Shown piece by piece: positions 41,206 to 45,407 of a stretch of DNA of 45,407 nucleotides. Below the pieces are notes generated by a model. That model saw only the letters and a list, made by a program, of their open reading frames with translations, made no database searches and was not told where the DNA came from. Where the stretch lies: NCBI GenBank assembly GCA_017631325.1, contig JAGBTM010000042.1, positions 1 to 45,407 on the forward strand. The letters run 5' to 3'. Origin of the DNA: Clostridia bacterium. Lineage in GTDB: Bacteria > Bacillota > Clostridia > Oscillospirales > CAG-272. Position 1 is the stretch's first letter. The number at the start of each line of letters is the position of its first letter. Made by a program: the position numbers and the translations under genes.

Positions 41206-42480
41206 TTATATATTTTCTTTTATAGCGTCAAGGACAGAGCCGTAGGTGTAAAGAGAGCCAAGGCAGAATAGAGGCACTTGGTTTTCCTTAGCGTAGGCGA
41301 TAGCTGACTTTAACGCTTCCTTTATGCTGTGGTAGGCTATCGCTGAAACGCCATATTCCGAAAGTACCTCAGAATACTTTTCGGCAGGGAGCGCACGCGG
41401 ATTATCGGGGGTTATAGTAAACGCTGAGGCAGCTACCTCGGAAATGCTCCTCGCGATAGCTCTGTAATCCTTGTCGGCAAGCACTCCGCTCATTACGGCA
41501 ACGCGACCGTTGGGGTAGTACTCCTTGATGCTATTGACAGCGGCTGCAATGCCCTCGACATTATGTCCACCGTCAAAAATAACTGTCGGATTCTTTGAGA
41601 TAATTTCAAATCTTGCGCGCCAGCGAGCCTCACGAATTCCGTCGTAAACCGCACCCGTGTCAATTTTTAAGCCACTATCACGCAGTATTTCGACCGATTT
41701 AAGAACGAGAGAGGCGTTTTTTGGCTGATAGGCTCCTAGCAGAGAGAGGCGTACGTTTTTCCACTCGCCGAATGAAAATTCCGTACCCGAAAGCGACATT
41801 GACGTGTCATGTATAAGGCTGTGGTCAACGGTATAAAAAGGGGCGGAAAGCGCAAGAGAACGCTTCTTTATAACAGCGAGTGCTTCCTCGTTTTCGCCGC
41901 CAAATATTACGGGGCGGCCCTCTTTTATTATTCCTGCCTTTTCAAAGGCTATCTTCTCTACGGTATCACCGAGAAAGGCTACGTGGTCGAGCGATATTCC
42001 GGTGATTATAGAAAGAAGCGGCTCCTCTATGATGTTCGTTGAGTCAAATCTGCCACCCATTCCGACCTCGAGAACTACGATATCGCACCTCTCACGTCTG
42101 AAATACTCAAACGCCACGGCCGTGATAAGCTCAAATTCGGTGGGCCTGTCGGACATTTTATCTGCTATCGGCGCAATTTCGCTGACAAGCTCGGCAAGAG
42201 CCGTGTCCTCTATCTCAAGGCCGTTAATCTGCATTCTTTCGTTGAAGCGATAAATGTAGGGCGAGGTGTAAAGGCCTGTTCGGTAGCCGGCTTGCTTTAA
42301 AATGCTTGCAAGCATACAAGAGGTCGAGCCCTTACCGTTAGTGCCTGCCACGTGTACGAATTTGAGTTTTTTTTGAGGGTTTCCGAGTGCCTCGCACAGA
42401 GCGCTGATTCTCTCAAGCCCAGGCTTGCAAAAGGTGTGATTTACACCGTGAATATAGCTTAATGCTTCATGGTAATTCAT
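41206..42480 (-). CDS. folC: Bifunctional dihydrofolate / folylpolyglutamate synthase
   Basis: A 424-residue Mur-ligase-like enzyme that joins glutamate to dihydropteroate or reduced folates, which keeps folates in the cell. The P-loop is GTNGKGSTS (46-54). LYTSPYIYRFNERMQING is the conserved folate-site segment, VVLEVGMGGRFDSTN follows, and FDGGHNVEG holds the C-domain ATP contact. The ATG at 42480 is chosen because AAGGAG stands just before it, overlapping the folT stop region, and MNYHEALSYIHG is the family start. It lies 10 bases after folT, hence one operon under the THF riboswitch. Confidence 0.95.
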   Translation of the reverse strand: MNYHEALSYIHGVNHTFCKPGLERISALCEALGNPQKKLKFVHVAGTNGKGSTSCMLASILKQAGYRTGLYTSPYIYRFNERMQINGLEIEDTALAELVSEIAPIADKMSDRPTEFELITAVAFEYFRRERCDIVVLEVGMGGRFDSTNIIEEPLLSIITGISLDHVAFLGDTVEKIAFEKAGIIKEGRPVIFGGENEEALAVIKKRSLALSAPFYTVDHSLIHDTSMSLSGTEFSFGEWKNVRLSLLGAYQPKNASLVLKSVEILRDSGLKIDTGAVYDGIREARWRARFEIISKNPTVIFDGGHNVEGIAAAVNSIKEYYPNGRVAVMSGVLADKDYRAIARSISEVAASAFTITPDNPRALPAEKYSEVLSEYGVSAIAYHSIKEALKSAIAYAKENQVPLFCLGSLYTYGSVLDAIKENI

Positions 42481-42490
42481 TTTAAACTCC

Positions 42491-43084
42491 TTAGGCGTCA
42501 GCATCAGAGCCTCTGCCCTTAGCTTCGTTTTTTCCAAAACGCGCGTATCCTTTTGTAAGAGATGCTATCTCGGTGCTGATAAGCTTGTTTTTCATAAGAG
42601 CGAATACGAGAATACCCTCGAGCACACCTACTATAATGTAGTTAAGAAGGCGCCAGAGCATAAGGATAATAAACGGCATATCGTACCACTGTGCAAGGCC
42701 GAAGGTCTTGATAACTACCGAGCCCAAAAGGTGCGAGAGGGCAACGACAACGGCAACCTTAAGCCAAAAGGGAAGAGAGCTTTTCCTGAGTAACCTATAA
42801 GATATTCCGCTAACGAGGCCTATACATACAGCTCCAAGGGTAACCAGAGGATTTATAGTGTATCCAACGAGAAGACAGCCGACCAGGTCTGCCACAGTTC
42901 CTACAAGAGCGCCTGCGACAGGGCCAAAGGCAACTCCTGCGAGGATTATCGGCAAATTTTCAAACGAGAAGCGCAAAACCTCGCCTCCGGGTATCGCAAG
43001 ATATTTGCCAAGCACTATGCTTATTGCCGAAAGCATAGCAAGCGATACGGTAATTTTAAGTGGAATTTCAGCTCTTTTTTTCAT
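42491..43084 (-). CDS. folT: Folate-specific ECF transporter S component
   Basis: A 197-residue integral membrane protein with about six helices, the substrate-binding subunit of an energy-coupling-factor importer. It begins MKKRAEIPLKITVSLAMLSA, then FENLPIILAGVAFGPVAGALVGTVADLVG, the membrane segment typical of FolT (longer stretch at about 44-72). The ATG at 43084 follows GGAGGT; the longer frame reads through the riboswitch. The shared ATPase/EcfT module is not in the window and must lie elsewhere. Co-transcription with folC and a THF riboswitch agree with folate as substrate. Confidence 0.92.
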   Translation of the reverse strand: MKKRAEIPLKITVSLAMLSAISIVLGKYLAIPGGEVLRFSFENLPIILAGVAFGPVAGALVGTVADLVGCLLVGYTINPLVTLGAVCIGLVSGISYRLLRKSSLPFWLKVAVVVALSHLLGSVVIKTFGLAQWYDMPFIILMLWRLLNYIIVGVLEGILVFALMKNKLISTEIASLTKGYARFGKNEAKGRGSDADA

Positions 43085-43092
43085 AAAAAAAC

Positions 43093-43132
43093 ACCTCCGT
43101 TTTACAGATTTACATCTCTGTACCTCGGGGGT
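43093..43132 (-). promoter_or_regulatory. folT: Hairpin that can mask the folT ribosome binding site
   Basis: On the minus strand ACCCCCG (43126-43132) can pair with CGGAGGT (43093-43099) at six of seven positions. An inner ACAGA/TCTGT stem sits inside. The RBS is therefore in the stem, suggesting that the riboswitch acts on translation. Confidence 0.6.
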
Positions 43133-43165
43133 ATTCAACAAGCACCGTGGCGCTTCACCTTGGGT

Positions 43166-43265
43166 AACAGTGGGATGCGGAAAGCATATCGCAACCCTAA
43201 GGCCTTTCGTCTGTGTGACAACTCCCCGTCCACACGGCACTGAACGCATGCTAACCTACTCTGTT
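43166..43265 (-). ncRNA. Tetrahydrofolate (THF) riboswitch aptamer
   Basis: Read on the minus strand, the aptamer is closed by AACAG (43261-43265) and CTGTT (43166-43170). Conserved blocks follow the class: AGAGTAG after P1, GCGTTCAGTG, GTCACACAGACGAAAG, GCGAT and CCGCATCCC. An AGCAT/ATGCT stem links the halves. The block order matches the folT leader of Streptococcus mutans as I remember it. Location before folT-folC is the classic one. Confidence 0.87.
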
Positions 43266-43331
43266 AAATGTATATTTAGTTTATGCCGCGCGATGCGTCG
43301 GCCTCGGATTATTCTTTAATCCGTCCATTGT

Positions 43332-43360
43332 AGTATATCACATATACTACCTTTTTTCAA
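43332..43360 (-). promoter_or_regulatory. folT: Sigma-A promoter of folT-folC
   Basis: On the minus strand TTGAAA (43355-43360), 17-base spacer, TATACT (43332-43337). The leader between it and the aptamer has two further hairpins (43306-43322, GGATT/AATCC; and 43285-43302, GCCG/CGGC). Confidence 0.75.
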
Positions 43361-43512
43361 TAGTATTTTTAAAAAAACTCGGTTTTATTTTGTGAAAAAA
43401 CGAGAGCGTATCCGACGCGAATACAGATTGTGAAAAAATAAACAAAAAAACTTTAGAAAGAAGCTGAAAAACCATAAAAGAGCACAAAGATAACAAAATT
43501 TTTAGAAATCCC
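43361..43512. other. A/T-rich spacer between the divergent folT and gap promoters
   Basis: No gene, repeat or clear operator was seen in these 150 bases. Confidence 0.5.
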
Positions 43513-43541
43513 TTGTATATTTATAAATTCCGTGCTATAAT
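43513..43541 (+). promoter_or_regulatory. gap: Sigma-A promoter of gap
   Basis: TTGTAT (43513-43518), 17-base spacer, TATAAT (43536-43541), followed by a leader of about 65 bases and RBS GGAGG. Confidence 0.85.
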
Positions 43542-43614
43542 ATAGCGTGGTGAAGAAGGCTTCACCGAAATACGATTAGTTTATAAAAAATTATATTTTT
43601 GGAGGATTTTCACA

Positions 43615-44634
43615 ATGGCAAACGTAAAGGTTGCAATTAACGGCTTTGGCCGTATCGGACGTCTCGCATTCAGACAGATGTTCGGCGCAGAGGGCTACGA
43701 CATCGTAGCTATCAACGACCTCACCAGCCCCAAGATGCTCGCTCACCTTCTTAAGTACGATACCGCTCAGGGCACCTACGCTCTTGCAAGCACCGTATCT
43801 GCTACCGAGGACAGCATCACCGTAGATGGCAAGACCATCAGAATTTACGCAGAGAAGGACGCTGCTAACTGCCCCTGGGGCGAGCTTGGCGTAGACGTCG
43901 TTCTTGAGTGCACCGGCTTCTACTGCTCTACTGAGAAGTCCATGGCTCACATCAACGCAGGCGCAAAGAAGGTTGTTATCTCTGCTCCCGCAGGAAACGA
44001 CCTCAAGACCATCGTTTTCAACGTAAACAACGATACTCTTACAGCTGAGGACAAGATCATCTCTGCAGCTTCTTGTACAACAAACTGCCTCGCTCCTATG
44101 GCAAAGGCTCTTAACGATTACGCTCCCGTACAGAGCGGTATCATGACCACTGTTCACGCTTACACAGGTGACCAGATGATCCTTGACGGTCCTCACAGAA
44201 AGGGTGACCTCCGCCGTGCACGTGCTGGCGCACAGAACATCGTTCCTAACTCCACCGGTGCTGCAAAGGCAATCGGTCTCGTTATCCCCGAGCTCAACGG
44301 CAAGCTTATCGGTTCTGCTCAGAGAGTTCCCACCTGCACAGGTTCTACAACTATCCTTGTTGCAGTTGTTAAGGGTAAGGACGTTACTAAGGAAGGCATC
44401 AACGCTGCTATGAAGGCTGCTGCTACCGAGTCCTTCGGATACAACGAGGAGGAGATCGTTTCTTCCGACGTTATCGGAATCCGTTACGGTTCTCTCTTCG
44501 ATGCAACTCAGACAATGGTTGCTAAGATCGATGACGACACATATCAGGTACAGGTTGTTTCTTGGTACGACAACGAGAACTCCTACACAAGCCAGATGGT
44601 TCGTACAATCAAGTACTTCGCAGAGCTTAACTAA
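43615..44634 (+). CDS. gap: Glyceraldehyde-3-phosphate dehydrogenase, type I
   Basis: A 339-residue NAD-dependent glycolytic enzyme. NAD motif is INGFGRIGR (8-16) with VAINDLT, consistent with NAD rather than NADP preference. The catalytic Cys154 lies in [10 protein letters not shown] and His181 in [28 protein letters not shown] and [13 protein letters not shown] are the phosphate-site and C-terminal motifs. Codon choice is strongly biased (AAC, AAG, ATC, GTT, GCT) compared with its neighbours, as expected for a very highly expressed gene. RBS GGAGG. A bidirectional terminator follows. Confidence 0.98.
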   Translation: MANVKVAINGFGRIGRLAFRQMFGAEGYDIVAINDLTSPKMLAHLLKYDTAQGTYALASTVSATEDSITVDGKTIRIYAEKDAANCPWGELGVDVVLECTGFYCSTEKSMAHINAGAKKVVISAPAGNDLKTIVFNVNNDTLTAEDKIISAASCTTNCLAPMAKALNDYAPVQSGIMTTVHAYTGDQMILDGPHRKGDLRRARAGAQNIVPNSTGAAKAIGLVIPELNGKLIGSAQRVPTCTGSTTILVAVVKGKDVTKEGINAAMKAAATESFGYNEEEIVSSDVIGIRYGSLFDATQTMVAKIDDDTYQVQVVSWYDNENSYTSQMVRTIKYFAELN

Positions 44635-44648
44635 TTTGTTAATCAATA

Positions 44649-44688
44649 AAAAACAGCTTGTCTTGCAACTGCAGGACAAGCTGTTTTT
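44649..44688. terminator. Bidirectional terminator between gap and the DHH gene
   Basis: AAAAACAGCTTGTC (44649-44662) pairs perfectly with GACAAGCTGTTTTT (44675-44688) around a 12-base loop, with T-rich sequence after it. Confidence 0.93.
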
Positions 44689-44707
44689 GTTTTATTTTAT
44701 TAAAAAA

Positions 44708-45407
44708 TTATAATATCTCTTTTATTGCGCTTACGATAGTTCTCTCCGCCTCTTCAATACCGCATGCACTCAAAGTACATCCTGCAGCACGCTTGTGTCC
44801 GCCGCCGCCAAAGCGAGAGCAAACGCGAGAAACGTCAATATCGCCCACCGAGCGCATCGAAACTCTGAAAATGTTTTCCTCGGTAGACTGTCTGATAGCC
44901 ACCGCAACAAGAACTCCCGCAAGTGAGCGAGGAATATCGATAACGGTTTCCATAGATTCGTCCTTAAGACCGAGTGAATATTTAACACTGTAAGGTATTG
45001 AAGCAACGGCTATACGTCCACCGCTGTAAACGTTCATTCTGCGCGATGCCTCGCCCTCAGCCTTTATCTGCTTGATATTCTTTGACGAATATAGCGCGTG
45101 ATTTATCTGTGAGGCATCAACGCCAAGTATCAAAAGCTCTGCCGCAATTATATGTGTCTGCGGAGTAGTATTGGCAAATCTGAATCCGCCTGTATCCGAA
45201 GAGATTCCGGCATAAATAAACTCGCAAACCTTGCGCGGTATGCTCTCGATAGCACCGCGTTTTTTCAGTTCCTTGGCGATCTTGAATATTATTTCAGCGG
45301 TTGCCGCAGCGGTAGTTTCGATATAATTATCCGCGTAAACAGTTCCCTGCGCGTGATGATCTATCATTAAATCAACGTTCTTTTTAAGACGCTCAAATAT
45401 TACGCCA
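44708..45407 (-). CDS. nrnA: DHH/DHHA1 phosphoesterase, NrnA-like (5' end outside window)
   Basis: The visible 232 residues are the C-terminal two thirds of a protein of the nanoRNase/pAp phosphatase family, which degrades short oligonucleotides and/or 3'-phosphoadenosine 5'-phosphate. The frame is open to the window edge (GVIFERLKKNVDLMIDHH), so the ATG at 45367 is internal. The DHH metal motif is at the edge. The conserved YAGISSDTGGFRFANT supplies another metal Asp, and the C-terminal DHHA1 RNA-binding motif is FGGGGHKRAAG. Substrate choice between nanoRNA and pAp cannot be judged. Confidence 0.9.
   Translation of the reverse strand, partial: GVIFERLKKNVDLMIDHHAQGTVYADNYIETTAAATAEIIFKIAKELKKRGAIESIPRKVCEFIYAGISSDTGGFRFANTTPQTHIIAAELLILGVDASQINHALYSSKNIKQIKAEGEASRRMNVYSGGRIAVASIPYSVKYSLGLKDESMETVIDIPRSLAGVLVAVAIRQSTEENIFRVSMRSVGDIDVSRVCSRFGGGGHKRAAGCTLSACGIEEAERTIVSAIKEIL

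Noticed and set aside
43166-43265. Cobalamin riboswitch.
   Set aside because: The B12 box GCCACTG is absent and the block order fits the THF class; the downstream genes are folT and folC.
43591-44679. A 362-codon open frame on the minus strand across the GAPDH gene.
   Set aside because: Exact antisense of a highly biased gene; biased codons remove stops in the reverse frame. No RBS or family motif.

Overview
The window looks like chromosomal DNA of an anaerobic, uncultured-type member of the Bacillota, class Clostridia. The reasons are: a SCIFF (six-cysteines-in-forty-five) peptide with its radical SAM maturase, which is close to a Clostridia signature; the large single-chain clostridial type of PurL; the split PurV/PurO replacement for PurH; guanine, ZTP and tetrahydrofolate riboswitches; A/T-rich sigma-A promoters with near-constant 17-bp spacing; and strong GGAGG ribosome binding sites. 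No phage, transposon, rRNA or tRNA was recognised.

Positions 1-10407 hold a plus-strand, cell-envelope block. It starts with the tail of an unidentified protein. Next comes an ER/SipW-type signal peptidase (Ser-His-Asp), a membrane-anchored McrB-like AAA+ ATPase, and a DUF2357-like protein that ends in a zinc ribbon instead of a nuclease. An ABC exporter follows (ATPase and 530-residue permease), whose operon also encodes an 810-residue membrane-anchored beta-helix protein, and then a lipoprotein with an InlB-like repeat. This block is the best candidate here for an undescribed system, and its function is open.

Positions 10583-13721 carry housekeeping RNA genes (RsuA-family pseudouridine synthase, Tex). 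On the minus strand, 13774-21461 holds a DUF554 membrane protein translationally coupled to a LysR regulator, a PLP-dependent Orn/Lys/Arg decarboxylase, the SCIFF maturase scfB, the SCIFF precursor scfA (too short for routine ORF calling), and a large lipoprotein with OB-fold-like repeats. Two different non-coding tandem arrays (49/50-bp and 40-bp units) flank the scfB-decarboxylase pair.

Positions 21618-26875 hold a guanine-type riboswitch in front of a COG2509-type flavoprotein, a Gfo/Idh/MocA oxidoreductase, purC (minus strand), and a clan GH-A/GH39-like protein whose expected acid/base glutamate is alanine. Positions 27083-37960 are a ZTP-riboswitch-controlled purine operon: purE-purF-purM-purN-purO-purV-purD-purL. 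Its PurF lacks the N-terminal catalytic cysteine and the oxyanion asparagine of the glutaminase domain, although the PRPP-transferase half is intact.

The end of the window has a MATE exporter, enolase, a folT-folC folate operon behind a THF riboswitch with a likely RBS-masking hairpin, type I GAPDH, and a truncated DHH phosphoesterase. Purine and folate metabolism thus share about 22 kb with three riboswitch classes sensing a purine base, a purine intermediate that signals 10-formyl-THF shortage (ZTP), and reduced folate.

Everything here was read by eye. Family names rest on motifs and remembered family features, not on searches.
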